Shown: in pieces, positions 52,058-60,749 of the stretch
Numbering within the stretch: position 1 is the stretch's first letter
Layout of the letters: each line of letters opens with the position of its first letter
Source: Phycisphaerales bacterium
Lineage (GTDB): Bacteria; Planctomycetota; Phycisphaerae; Phycisphaerales; UBA1924
Direction of reading: 5' to 3'
Assembly (NCBI GenBank): GCA_026982335.1
Contig: JALSHH010000018.1
Coordinates: 16,852 to 80,851 of the forward strand
Length of the DNA stretch: 64,000 nt
Translations under genes and position numbers: made by a program
The notes under the pieces: model-generated
The model's input: the letters and a program-made list of their open reading frames with translations, nothing else
Told to the model about the DNA's origin: nothing
The model's database searches: none

Positions 52058-52567
52058 TTAGGCGACGGATGAGCCGGTGGCGTTTTGTGCCCAAGGGGGT
52101 GTGAGATCGAGTTGGGTGGTGATGTTGGTTTTCGGCTCGGCGTTGGTTGCTGGAGTTGGTGTGGCTGTTGTTTGTGTGTTGGTTTGTGTGTTGGTGTTGC
52201 CGGTCATTTCGTTGGCGCGTGGTCCGACATTGCAGTGCCCGACGAAAGAGGCACCCTCGGCGACGACGAGTGTGCCTGCGGTGAGATCGCCTTGGACTTG
52301 GGCGTTGGCGGTGAGGGTGAGGCGGTCTCTGGCGAAGAGCGGGCCTTGGACGGATCCGTCGACGATGATTTGTTCGGCTTCGACGGCGGCGTTGCAGTTT
52401 GCTCCGTTTCCGATGTGGACTTCGCCTTGTGCGGTGATTTTTCCTTCGAAGTTGCCGAGGATTCGGGCTGATTTTTCGAAGAACATTTCGCCTTTGATGC
52501 TGGTATCTGCCCCGATGACGGTCATTTCGGGGGTGTTTGATTGTTGTGGCATTGTTTGATTTGACAT
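52058..52567 (-). CDS. Bactofilin
   Basis: 169 residues. The DUF583 beta-helix core is clear: MTVIGADTSIKGEMFFEKSARILGNFEGKITAQGEVHIGNGANCNAAVEAEQIIVDGSVQGPLFARDRLTLTANAQVQGDLTAGTLVVAEGASFVGHC, then a Thr/Pro/Asn-rich tail from residue 125. The core is a cytoskeletal polymer subunit, often involved in cell shape or stalk formation. It starts 350 bp from the divergent ftsK. Confidence 0.92.
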   Translation of the reverse strand: MSNQTMPQQSNTPEMTVIGADTSIKGEMFFEKSARILGNFEGKITAQGEVHIGNGANCNAAVEAEQIIVDGSVQGPLFARDRLTLTANAQVQGDLTAGTLVVAEGASFVGHCNVGPRANEMTGNTNTQTNTQTTATPTPATNAEPKTNITTQLDLTPPWAQNATGSSVA

Positions 52568-52916
52568 TTTTTTCCTTCCCTATCCCTATTTGGGTGGTGC
52601 TTTGTTCAATGGGGCACCTGGCACATGCGCGTGAACGACCCGCGCACCCGTGGCAAACCTTTTTGGCCTGCTTGATATCGACTTTCTGAGATTTATTCGG
52701 GCATCCCTGCCGATGGTTACCATCCTTGGCTTGATCATCCATCGTCCAGATGAGGGCGGGTACTGAAGTATGGGTTGTGTGGATTGGAGAATTTGTGTGG
52801 ATTGTGCCGGTGGCAGGTTCAGAAGGGCGATTTGCTGGTTGAGTGGGGATTTTTTGCGCGATTTGGTGCCCCGGATTGTGTCCCGATGGTATTCGGGGGG
52901 CCGATAATAGGATGAT
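52568..52916. other. Divergent intergenic region between bactofilin and ftsK
   Basis: 349 bases between two divergently read genes. TTGTGTGGATTG occurs twice, 18 bp apart (52775-52786 and 52793-52804); TGTGGATTG is two changes from the DnaA box TGTGGATAA. A minus-strand frame from 52742 with five cysteines runs into bactofilin sequence and is not convincing. Promoters for both genes must lie here. Confidence 0.5.
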
Positions 52917-55900
52917 ATGGCCAAGTCATCGTACTCAAGATCGAAGAAGAAGTCGTCGAAGCCTTACCGGTTGCGTGATGGGGCGTATGAACCCACCGAG
53001 CAGCAGATTTTGGTTGCGCGGGTTGGGTGGCTGGTGGTTGGTGCGTTGTGGTTTTTTGTGTTGGTAGGGTTGGTGAGTTTTGACGGTGGTGATTGGCCTT
53101 CGCATGCGGTGTGGCCGAGCAATGAGGAGACGGCGAATTGGGCAGGGCCAATTGGTGCGGCGATGGCGTATGGGCTGTTGCGGACCTTTGGGTATGGGGT
53201 TGTGATCCCGATGGCGTTTACAGGTGTGATGTTGACGCTGAGGTTGATTCGTCGGCCGATGACGCAGCCGATTGTGCGTGCGTTGGGGGCGTTGGTGCTG
53301 ACGGCTTCGTTATGCGTGCTCCTTGGGGTGTTGTTTCCCAAGGTGGGTCCTTTGCCAGGGTTGGTTGGGGGGACGATTGGGGTTGTGGGGGCCAATGTGT
53401 TGCTGCCGAGTTTTGCGTTGGCGGGTTCGCTTGTGTGGATTGTGTTGGCAGCGATTGTCGGGTTGATTGTGTGTTGTGATAAGTATGTGGTTTTGGTGCC
53501 GATGGTCATTTGGGGCATGATTCGTGAGCGGGTGCTTCCGGTGCTGCATGTCACGGGTGCCAAGGCGAGGGCGGTTGCCGGGGCGAGTGCGGTGCGTGTG
53601 AATGCGGGTGCTGATCGGGCCAGTGAGTCGGGTCGGAAGGTGACCAAGGTCGCGGGTGGTGGGATGCTTGCAGGTTTGCGTGGGATGCTTCGTAAGAAGG
53701 CAGGGCCTGTTTTGGTGCGTGTGAATGATATTGATGAGGAGATGGTGGAGGTCAAGCCGATTCCGACCGCTGATGATGTGGTTTGCAGGAGGGAGGGTAA
53801 ACCCAAGCGGCGCATCAAGCCGGTGCCTCAGCCGATAGAGGAAGACGATCTTGAAGATGATGGGCCTGGTGCGCCTCAGGTGTTTTCGCAGGAGGATTTG
53901 CGGGCGAAGATTGCGAAGTTGCCGGTGCGTTTTGCGCAGGAGCACAAGGAGTTGGCGACGGATGAGGATCTGGCGGATTTTCAGGATGTGCAGTCGCTTG
54001 AGGGGTATAAGTTTCCGACGATGGAGTTGTTGGAGGAGCCTGAGCTTGGGTTTAACGAAAAGCTCGAGTCTTTGGTGCGTGGACAGGCGGAGGCTTTGGA
54101 GCATGCACTTCGGCAGTATAAGATTAATGGTGAGGTGGTGGACATCGAATCTGGGCCTGCGATTACGATTTATCATATTCGCTTAGCGCCGGGGACGAAG
54201 GTTTCGCAGATTAATGCGATTGAAAGCGATTTGGCTCGGGCACTTAAGGCGGTGAATATCCGGGTGGTTGCCAATATTGTTGGTCGCGATACGATCGGGA
54301 TCGAGGTTCCGAATCCGACCAAAGAGCGGGTGCGGCTTAAGGAGTTGATGTCGAATCGTTCGTTGTTTGAGGATATGAAGCTTCCGATGTTTTTGGGGAA
54401 GGATGCGGCAGGCGAGCCTTTGATTTCGGATTTGACGAAGATGCCTCACATGTTGATTGCGGGGACGACGGGGTCGGGTAAGAGTGTTTGTATGAATACG
54501 ATTATTATGAGTTTCTTGTATACGAAGAAACCCAATGAGCTCAAGCTTGTTTTGGTTGATCCCAAGATGGTCGAGATGAGTCAGTTTAAGGATATTCCGC
54601 ATCTGATGTGTCCGGTTGTTACCGAGATGTCCAAGGCTGCAGCGATTTTGGAATGGGCGATGACGAAGATGGATGAGCGATATGAGTTGTTGGCCAAGGC
54701 GGGGTGCCGGGATATCGCGGGGTATAACGAGTTGGAATGGGACGAGTTGAAGGAGCGGCTTGATATTAGAACTGAGGAGCAGGCGGCGCGGGTGCCCAAG
54801 CAGTTGCCTTATATGGTGTTCATTATTGATGAGCTTGCGGATTTGATGATGACGACCAAGGAGGTTGAGGGTTCGATTATTCGGATTGCACAGAAGGCGC
54901 GTGCGGTGGGGATTCATTTGATTTTGGCGACACAGCGGCCTCAGGCCAATGTGGTGACGGGATTGATCAAGTCGAATATGCCTTGCCGAATTGCGTTCAA
55001 GGTGGCTTCGGGGATGGATTCTCGGATTGTGTTGGATCAGAAGGGCGGTGAGTTGTTGTTGGGGCAGGGGGATATGTTGCATCTTTCGCCGACGAGTCAT
55101 GAGTTGAGCCGGGCGCAGGGGACGCTTGTGGATGATAAGGAGATTCGCAAGGTGGTGCGTTTCTTGAAGGATATTGCCAAGCCAAGTTTTGAGCGGTCGT
55201 TGATGCAGATGAAGGGTGGGATGGACAGTGATGAGGAGCGTGTGTATTTGTCGGAGAATAACTCGTCGGCGTCGCTGCAGGCTGCGGAAGAGGATCCGAT
55301 GTTTGATCGTGCGGTGGAGATTGTGCTTGAGACGAAGCGGGGGAGCGTTTCGTTGTTGCAGCGAAGGCTGGCGATTGGGTATACACGGGCGAGCCGACTG
55401 ATTGATCTGATGGGGATCGCGGGGATTTTGTCGGATCATAAGGGTTCGGTGGCGCGTGATGTGATGATTTCGATCGAGGAGTGGGAGGCGATGAAGGAGT
55501 TGGTGGCGGAGGACGCGAGAAAGGCAAGGTTGAGCGATCCTGAGGATCCGAGCCAGGAGTTGATGTTTGAGACGCGGAGAGAAGCGGTTCAAGGAGAGGT
55601 CGAGGCAGAGGTTGAAGAGGCACCATTTGATGATGAGCCTGAGGCGGCAGTGGAGGTTGTTGGTCGTCTTGATGAAGAAGGGGAAGAGGAAGAGGTTGAA
55701 CTCAAAGATTGTGAAGGGCTCGAAGAGGAAGAAGAGTTTGAAGAGGAAGAAGTTGATGAGGGAGAAGAGGAAGACGAAGATGAAGAGGTAGACGGAGAAG
55801 AGGACGAGGAGGTTGAGTACGAGTATGTGGATGAGGACGGGAATCCGATTGATCCTGATGATTTGGATGAGGATGAATATGAGGTTGAGGATTCTGAGGA

Positions 55901-55967
55901 TGAGGGCGATGAGGTGTGTGAGGAAGATGAATACGAAGAGGATGAGGTGGAGGTTGGGAAGAGATAG
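52917..55967 (+). CDS. ftsK: DNA translocase FtsK/SpoIIIE
   Basis: 1016 residues. An N-terminal membrane domain (four or five helices between 35 and 200), a linker, and the RecA-like motor: AGTTGSGKSVCMNTI with Walker A at 516-523, LVLVDPKMVEMSQFKDIPHLMCPVV, FIIDELADLMMT, HLILATQRPQANVVTGLIKSNMPCRIAFKVAS. The gamma domain (DRAVEIVLETKRGSVSLLQRRLAIGYTRASRLIDLM, about 797-840) reads KOPS-like signs. It moves chromosome ends at division. A C-terminal, almost purely acidic tail of about 120 residues follows the gamma domain and is unusual. A terminator follows the stop. Confidence 0.96.
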   Translation: MAKSSYSRSKKKSSKPYRLRDGAYEPTEQQILVARVGWLVVGALWFFVLVGLVSFDGGDWPSHAVWPSNEETANWAGPIGAAMAYGLLRTFGYGVVIPMAFTGVMLTLRLIRRPMTQPIVRALGALVLTASLCVLLGVLFPKVGPLPGLVGGTIGVVGANVLLPSFALAGSLVWIVLAAIVGLIVCCDKYVVLVPMVIWGMIRERVLPVLHVTGAKARAVAGASAVRVNAGADRASESGRKVTKVAGGGMLAGLRGMLRKKAGPVLVRVNDIDEEMVEVKPIPTADDVVCRREGKPKRRIKPVPQPIEEDDLEDDGPGAPQVFSQEDLRAKIAKLPVRFAQEHKELATDEDLADFQDVQSLEGYKFPTMELLEEPELGFNEKLESLVRGQAEALEHALRQYKINGEVVDIESGPAITIYHIRLAPGTKVSQINAIESDLARALKAVNIRVVANIVGRDTIGIEVPNPTKERVRLKELMSNRSLFEDMKLPMFLGKDAAGEPLISDLTKMPHMLIAGTTGSGKSVCMNTIIMSFLYTKKPNELKLVLVDPKMVEMSQFKDIPHLMCPVVTEMSKAAAILEWAMTKMDERYELLAKAGCRDIAGYNELEWDELKERLDIRTEEQAARVPKQLPYMVFIIDELADLMMTTKEVEGSIIRIAQKARAVGIHLILATQRPQANVVTGLIKSNMPCRIAFKVASGMDSRIVLDQKGGELLLGQGDMLHLSPTSHELSRAQGTLVDDKEIRKVVRFLKDIAKPSFERSLMQMKGGMDSDEERVYLSENNSSASLQAAEEDPMFDRAVEIVLETKRGSVSLLQRRLAIGYTRASRLIDLMGIAGILSDHKGSVARDVMISIEEWEAMKELVAEDARKARLSDPEDPSQELMFETRREAVQGEVEAEVEEAPFDDEPEAAVEVVGRLDEEGEEEEVELKDCEGLEEEEEFEEEEVDEGEEEDEDEEVDGEEDEEVEYEYVDEDGNPIDPDDLDEDEYEVEDSEDEGDEVCEEDEYEEDEVEVGKR

Positions 55968-55988
55968 GCTCTTGGAGGAGTTCGATGG

Positions 55989-56018
55989 ACGCCTTGATCT
56001 GCGGATCGGGGCGTTTTT
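55989..56018 (+). terminator. Terminator after ftsK
   Basis: ACGCCTTGATC (55989-55999) pairs with GATCGGGGCGT (56004-56014) through ACGCC/GGCGT and GATC/GATC around a TGCG loop, then five T. Confidence 0.8.
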
Positions 56019-56184
56019 CTGTGGTGGAGGCCGAGATTGGGTGAAAAACAGGGGGGTTGGGTTGAATTTTAGGTTGATTGGTAGGCCGGGGTGAAACTTG
56101 AGACTGGTGAACCCGAACAACCTACGATGACTTGCGAACTCGCGCTGCTGCGGGTTTGAAATGCACTTTGAAAGGACAGACACC

Positions 56185-57933
56185 ATGCAGGTTCGTGCTT
56201 GTACTACTGGCAATACGCGTCAGATGATGATTTTTTCACTTGTTTCGGGTCTATTGACCCTTCCTGCTTTAGCTGGTACACCGATGGCTCTTGATCGTGT
56301 GCCCGGCGATGCGCAGATGGTGGTTGTGGCTCCGAATCTGGGTGAGCTGCTGACGGATTTCGACACGATCAATACTTTGCTCGGCGAACATGGTGAGCCG
56401 ATGATGATGATGGTGACTTCGATGATTCGTGGTTGGCCTGGTCTGAATCTTGATGGTTCGTTGGCGGCGGTGCTTGCGTTTGATGATGAGATGGCTGAGG
56501 ATCCCGAAGCTGTTTTCCTGATTCCGGTTTCGGATTTTGGCGCGTTTTCGGAGGTGGGGCAGCCCGAAGGCGATGTGTTCTTGATGGAGATGAACGGACA
56601 GCCGTTTTATTTTCGTGATGGTGGAAGCGGGTTTGCGGTTTTTGGCGATGATGCCGGGTTGGTCAAAGAGTATGACGCTTCAGGAGGGAACCTTGGTGCA
56701 CATTCGGCGATGCTTGGCAAGGCGGGTGGACGGATCGCTGATGGGAATGATCTTTTTATGTATGTGAACTTTGATGGGTTTTCCGAGGTGATTGCTCAAG
56801 GGATGGAGGAGCTCGAAGCTGAGGGGGAGATGGTCGAAATGATGGGTGGCGCCGAGGCGGCAGCCGGTTTTGATGCGTTCTTTCGTGTGGTGCAGACGAT
56901 TGTGAATGATGGGGCATCGTTTGCGATGGGGGTTAATTTTGATCCTGAGCTGGGGGTGTCGTTTGATGCGGGATTACAGTTCAAGGATGGATCAACTTCG
57001 GCGTCGTATCTGCAGAACACCGGCAATGCGGGGAAATATCTGAACAATGCACCGGCGATGGATTACTTCTTTGCTTCGGCGTTTGATCTTTCGGGTTCGG
57101 GGATTCAGAAGCTGATGGGGGAGTATTTCGCTCTGATTGAGGAGTTTGATACGACGGGGATGGTGGGGCAGGTGGGATTTGACACGCTGATGAGCAATGT
57201 GAAGGGTGGAATCCAAGTGATGGGCGCGTCGGACAACATCATGGGCGGGTTGTTCAGTAAGACGATGTATTACATGGAGGTGAAGGATGCGGATGAGTAT
57301 ATTTCGGCGACGCAGCAGGTGTATGCGAAGGTGAATGAGGGTATGGGCGAGTTGGCACAGATGGGTGTTGAGGTTCATGCGTCGATGGATGCTGAGCCGA
57401 CGGAGATTAATGGTGTGGAGGCCTACGGATACAGTTTTGCGATGGATATGTCGCAGATGGGCGGGGCCGATATGATGGGGGGACCCAGTCCGGCGATGGT
57501 TTTGGGGATGATCTTTGGTGCCGACGGCGGGCCTCGTGGGTATATGGCCAAGGCGGGCGATGGGATCGTGGCGACGCTTTCAAAGGATGCACAGTTCTTT
57601 TCGCAGGTTGCCGATGGGGCCAAAGGGCAGAATACGATGGCAGGGGATGGGTCTATTGCCCAGACTGCCGCGATGCTTCCGGGGAATCGGATCATGGAGA
57701 CTTATTTGGCTGCGGATCATTTTGTGAATACGGCTGGTCCGATGTTGATGATGTTTGGAATGATTCCTGAGTTTGAGCCTTTGGGTTCGTTGCCTCCTGT
57801 TGGGATGGCGTGCACAGCCGACGGTGGCGGGGTGATGTTCCGTACGGTGGTTCCGATCGAGACGATTGGTTCGATCATGGAGATGGTGCCTGAAGATGGG
57901 TATGGGGATGATGGTGAGGAAATGGATTTCTGA
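56185..57933 (+). CDS. Met-rich exported protein, unknown
   Basis: 582 residues from the ATG at 56185 (AAAGGA 12 bases before). A signal peptide SLVSGLLTLPALAG ends near residue 30. The rest is acidic and unusually rich in methionine and glycine (for example GEPMMMMVTSMI, GGADMMGGPS, FGMIPEFEP) with repeated units such as DRVPGDAQMVVVAPNLGELLTDFDTIN that recall DUF3352-type proteins of planctomycetes. No catalytic motif or membrane helix after the signal is seen. It lies 44 bp upstream of folP. Confidence 0.68.
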   Translation: MQVRACTTGNTRQMMIFSLVSGLLTLPALAGTPMALDRVPGDAQMVVVAPNLGELLTDFDTINTLLGEHGEPMMMMVTSMIRGWPGLNLDGSLAAVLAFDDEMAEDPEAVFLIPVSDFGAFSEVGQPEGDVFLMEMNGQPFYFRDGGSGFAVFGDDAGLVKEYDASGGNLGAHSAMLGKAGGRIADGNDLFMYVNFDGFSEVIAQGMEELEAEGEMVEMMGGAEAAAGFDAFFRVVQTIVNDGASFAMGVNFDPELGVSFDAGLQFKDGSTSASYLQNTGNAGKYLNNAPAMDYFFASAFDLSGSGIQKLMGEYFALIEEFDTTGMVGQVGFDTLMSNVKGGIQVMGASDNIMGGLFSKTMYYMEVKDADEYISATQQVYAKVNEGMGELAQMGVEVHASMDAEPTEINGVEAYGYSFAMDMSQMGGADMMGGPSPAMVLGMIFGADGGPRGYMAKAGDGIVATLSKDAQFFSQVADGAKGQNTMAGDGSIAQTAAMLPGNRIMETYLAADHFVNTAGPMLMMFGMIPEFEPLGSLPPVGMACTADGGGVMFRTVVPIETIGSIMEMVPEDGYGDDGEEMDF

Positions 57934-57980
57934 TGTGTTTTGATCTTGATTGACGGGGTTGGTTGGCCTCCAATCTTGGG

Positions 57981-58901
57981 ATGGCTGAGCAGCACGATAT
58001 GGAGACGGACATTTGGCAGGTGAACCTTGGGCGGGCGATTCGTGTGGATCGCCCGCTTTGTATTGGGATATTGAATGTGACGCCTGATTCGTTCAGTGAT
58101 GGGGGGGCGTTGGATTCGGTTGGTGCTGCGGTGGATCGGGCCAAGTTGATGGTGGACGAGGGTGCGGATGGATTGGATGTGGGTGGGGAATCGACGAGAC
58201 CTGGGGCAGGGCGGGTGTCGGTTGAGGCGCAGATTCGGCGGGTGGTGCCTGTGATTGAGGGGATTCGCAAGGCGGGGATTGAGGTACCGATTTCGATTGA
58301 TACCACCCGATCGGCGGTTGGGGCGGCGGGTCTCGATGCTGGTGGGGATGTGATCAATGATGTGTCGGGTGCGAGCGAGGATGTGGGGATGCTTGGGTTG
58401 GCTGCGGATTGGGGGTGTGGGTTGATTTTGATGCATCGGGTGATGGCGCCTGCGTTGGATCGGTATTCGGATCAGTATGTCCAGCGTCCGATTGAGGGGG
58501 ATGTGGTCGGGCATGTGGTGCGGTCGCTTGAGGCTCGGCGTGATGCCGCGGTGGCGGCGGGGGTTGATCGGCGGTGCATTGTGCTCGATCCGGGGTTGGG
58601 TTTTGGGAAGGATGTGGGGCAAAATTTGGCGTTGATTCGTAGGACGGGGGCGTTGGCGGGTTTGGGGCATGTGGTGATGAGTGGGGTGAGCCGAAAGAGT
58701 TTTGTGGGACGGGTGAGCCTTGGTCGAGATTCTGAGCCTGGCGAACGGTTGGCGGGGACCTTGGGGTTGTCGGTGGCGCATTTGATGTTTGGGGCCCGGC
58801 TTTTCCGGGTGCATGATGTGGGTGTGCATCGGGAGGCACTCGATGGAGCGTGGGGGGTGATTCATGGAGAAGTGGGGGGAAGTTCATGGTTCCAAACCTG
58901 A
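57981..58901 (+). CDS. folP: Dihydropteroate synthase
   Basis: 306 residues from the ATG at 57981. TIM-barrel enzyme joining pABA to the pterin pyrophosphate in folate synthesis, the target of sulfonamides. Motifs: LCIGILNVTPDSFSDGG, GLDVGGESTRPGA, ISIDTTRSAVG, INDVSG and SGVSRKSFVGR. The MHMRGTP segment reads MHRVMAPALDR here, a divergence from the usual substrate loop. The end includes GERLAGTLGLSVAHLMFGARLFRVHDV. Confidence 0.94.
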   Translation: MAEQHDMETDIWQVNLGRAIRVDRPLCIGILNVTPDSFSDGGALDSVGAAVDRAKLMVDEGADGLDVGGESTRPGAGRVSVEAQIRRVVPVIEGIRKAGIEVPISIDTTRSAVGAAGLDAGGDVINDVSGASEDVGMLGLAADWGCGLILMHRVMAPALDRYSDQYVQRPIEGDVVGHVVRSLEARRDAAVAAGVDRRCIVLDPGLGFGKDVGQNLALIRRTGALAGLGHVVMSGVSRKSFVGRVSLGRDSEPGERLAGTLGLSVAHLMFGARLFRVHDVGVHREALDGAWGVIHGEVGGSSWFQT

Positions 58902-59038
58902 GATTTCTGGGGTTTGGCACCGGGTTTGGGGACGGTGGGCCTCCTACCATCAGGAGCAAGAAGATGGGGATTTTGTGTTTGGATGTGCCGGCGGGCGCAT
59001 GATGCGGTATCCCTGAGGACCCGAAAGGATTGAGATCA

Positions 59039-59368
59039 ATGGCGAGTGCGCATGTGATGGAATTCACGGACAGCAATTTTGATGCTGAGGTGTTGGGGGC
59101 GGATAAGCCTGTGTTGGTGGATTTTTGGGCCGAGTGGTGCATGCCTTGCAAGATTCTGGCGCCGACGATTGATGAGGTGGCCGATGCTCATACGGGTACA
59201 CTAAAGGTTGGTAAGGTGGATACGGATGCGAATCGTGAGATTTCGGTGAAGTATGGGATCAGTGCGATTCCGACGGTGATTATTTTCAACAAGGGTGAGA
59301 TCGCCAAGAAGTTTGTGGGGTTGACGAAGAAGGAAGATATTGAAGCAGCGCTTGCTGAGATGAGTTGA
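59039..59368 (+). CDS. trxA: Thioredoxin with WCMPC active site
   Basis: 109 residues, standard length. FDAEVLGADKPVLVDFWAEWCMPCKILAPTIDEVA holds the active site WCMPC (33-37) instead of WCGPC; the cis-Pro loop is SAIPTVIIF. It reduces protein disulfides with thioredoxin reductase. The GC-to-MP change next to the reactive cysteine should alter its redox potential or partner choice (inference). A good ribosome site GAAAGGA precedes the start. Confidence 0.93.
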   Translation: MASAHVMEFTDSNFDAEVLGADKPVLVDFWAEWCMPCKILAPTIDEVADAHTGTLKVGKVDTDANREISVKYGISAIPTVIIFNKGEIAKKFVGLTKKEDIEAALAEMS

Positions 59369-59435
59369 GGGATTATGCTGGCTGATTTGATCAGCACACT
59401 GAGCGGTAGAACCTATTTTTATTTAGAGAGTTACC

Positions 59436-60521
59436 ATGAGTATTGAGTCGTCGAATCATTGTCCATTGCGTTGCGGAGCTGTCGGGGTTGGGCGAATGGG
59501 GCAGCATCATGCGCGGGTGTATGCGCAGATGGAGGGGGTCGAGCTCGTTGGTGTGGTTGATGCCAATTTTGATCGGGCCAAGGAGATCGCTGACAAGTTT
59601 GGGTGCCAAGCGTTTGCAACCGAGGAAGAGCTCTTGGCTGCAGGTGTCGAGGCGGTTTCGATCGCGGTGCCGACGACTTTTCATTTGAAGAGCGCGATGC
59701 CGTTTTTAGAAGCGGGTGTGGCGTGTTTGATTGAAAAACCCTTGGCCCAGAGCGCCGATGAGGCGCAGCAGATCAAGAAGATCGCTGAGGAGCATAATGC
59801 GTGTTTGATGGTGGGGCATATTGAGCGGTTCAATCCGATTATGCGTGCGATGCAGAAGGCGACTGAGGGGACTGGGGAGCCGATCACGCCAAGTTTTATT
59901 GAGGTGCATCGGGTGTCGCCGATGACTTTCCGTTCGATGGATATCGGTGTGGTGATGGACATGATGATTCATGATCTCGATGTGGTGCTGATGCTGATGG
60001 GTGGGCGTGAGCCCGATGAGGTACAGGCGTCGGGTGTGGCGGTGGTTTCGGAGTTTGAGGATTTGTGCAATGCCCGATTGGTCTGGAATCGTCCCGAAGA
60101 CGAGGGTGGGGGGCAGTGTGTTGCCAATGTGACGGCTTCGCGTTTGGCGATGAAGACCGAACGGGTGACGCGGATCACGGGTGAGAATGGGTATATTAAG
60201 ATTGATTATGCGGCCAAGACGGGGACGCTGATCCGTAAGAATGCCAATGAGATTCAGATGCGTGAGGTGCGTGAGCAGCTTCGCAATGGGGCGGATTTGA
60301 CGGATATGGATTGGACGGAGTTGGTGAATATTGAGCCTTTGGAGATTGATGGGGGCGAGCCGATTGTCAAAGAGATCGAAGCTTTCTTGGATGCGGTGCG
60401 TTCGGGGGAATCGCCTGCGATTAATGCTGAGGCGGGGTTTGCCAATGTGCGGACGGCGGAGCGGATTGTTGAAGCGATCTCACTCTCGATGGGCAATAAG
60501 GCGGCAGCGGCACTTTCATAG
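59436..60521 (+). CDS. Gfo/Idh/MocA-family oxidoreductase
   Basis: 361 residues. The Rossmann domain AVGVGRMGQHHARVYAQMEGVELVGVVDANFDRAKEIADKFG is followed by EEELLAAGVEAVSIAVPTTFH, the dehydrogenase motif IEKPLAQSADEAQ and MVGHIERFNPIMRAM. The C-terminal domain carries FRSMDIGVVMDMMIHDLDVVLMLMGGREPDEVQASG. These NAD(P) enzymes oxidise or reduce sugars and inositols; UDP-sugar dehydrogenases with this HDLD pattern act in cell-surface sugar synthesis. The substrate is not certain. Confidence 0.87.
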   Translation: MSIESSNHCPLRCGAVGVGRMGQHHARVYAQMEGVELVGVVDANFDRAKEIADKFGCQAFATEEELLAAGVEAVSIAVPTTFHLKSAMPFLEAGVACLIEKPLAQSADEAQQIKKIAEEHNACLMVGHIERFNPIMRAMQKATEGTGEPITPSFIEVHRVSPMTFRSMDIGVVMDMMIHDLDVVLMLMGGREPDEVQASGVAVVSEFEDLCNARLVWNRPEDEGGGQCVANVTASRLAMKTERVTRITGENGYIKIDYAAKTGTLIRKNANEIQMREVREQLRNGADLTDMDWTELVNIEPLEIDGGEPIVKEIEAFLDAVRSGESPAINAEAGFANVRTAERIVEAISLSMGNKAAAALS

Positions 60522-60749
60522 TCGTTTTCGCAGGCTTTCATAAAAGTTGATTTTACTTTGAAAATCACTCATGTTGATATACGATATAAACTGGAGCATC
60601 GGGCGAGCGAGCGCTTGCCTGGGTGTTTTTTTGACTGATTTTGTATGTGGGCCTTTGAAGATTGAAGGCTTAACTTTGACCTGCAACGACGCAGCATTTT
60701 CTTTTCCTTTGGACTGACATCAGAACCCGACAACCAGAAACACTTACCC

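Noticed and set aside
52029..52742. Minus-strand frame with a Cys-rich beginning
   Set aside because: The first 60 codons have five cysteines, but the frame then runs out of phase through the bactofilin gene as Arg/His-rich sequence, with no stop between.
54183..56213. Open frame of 676 codons on the minus strand, antisense to ftsK
   Set aside because: The product is a low-complexity mix of Leu, Ile, Arg, His and Asn with no motif; it is a side effect of the G/T-rich codon use of ftsK, whose frame has all family motifs.
57717..58865. Open frame of 382 codons on the minus strand, antisense to folP
   Set aside because: Pro/His/Arg-rich shadow of a clear dihydropteroate synthase gene.
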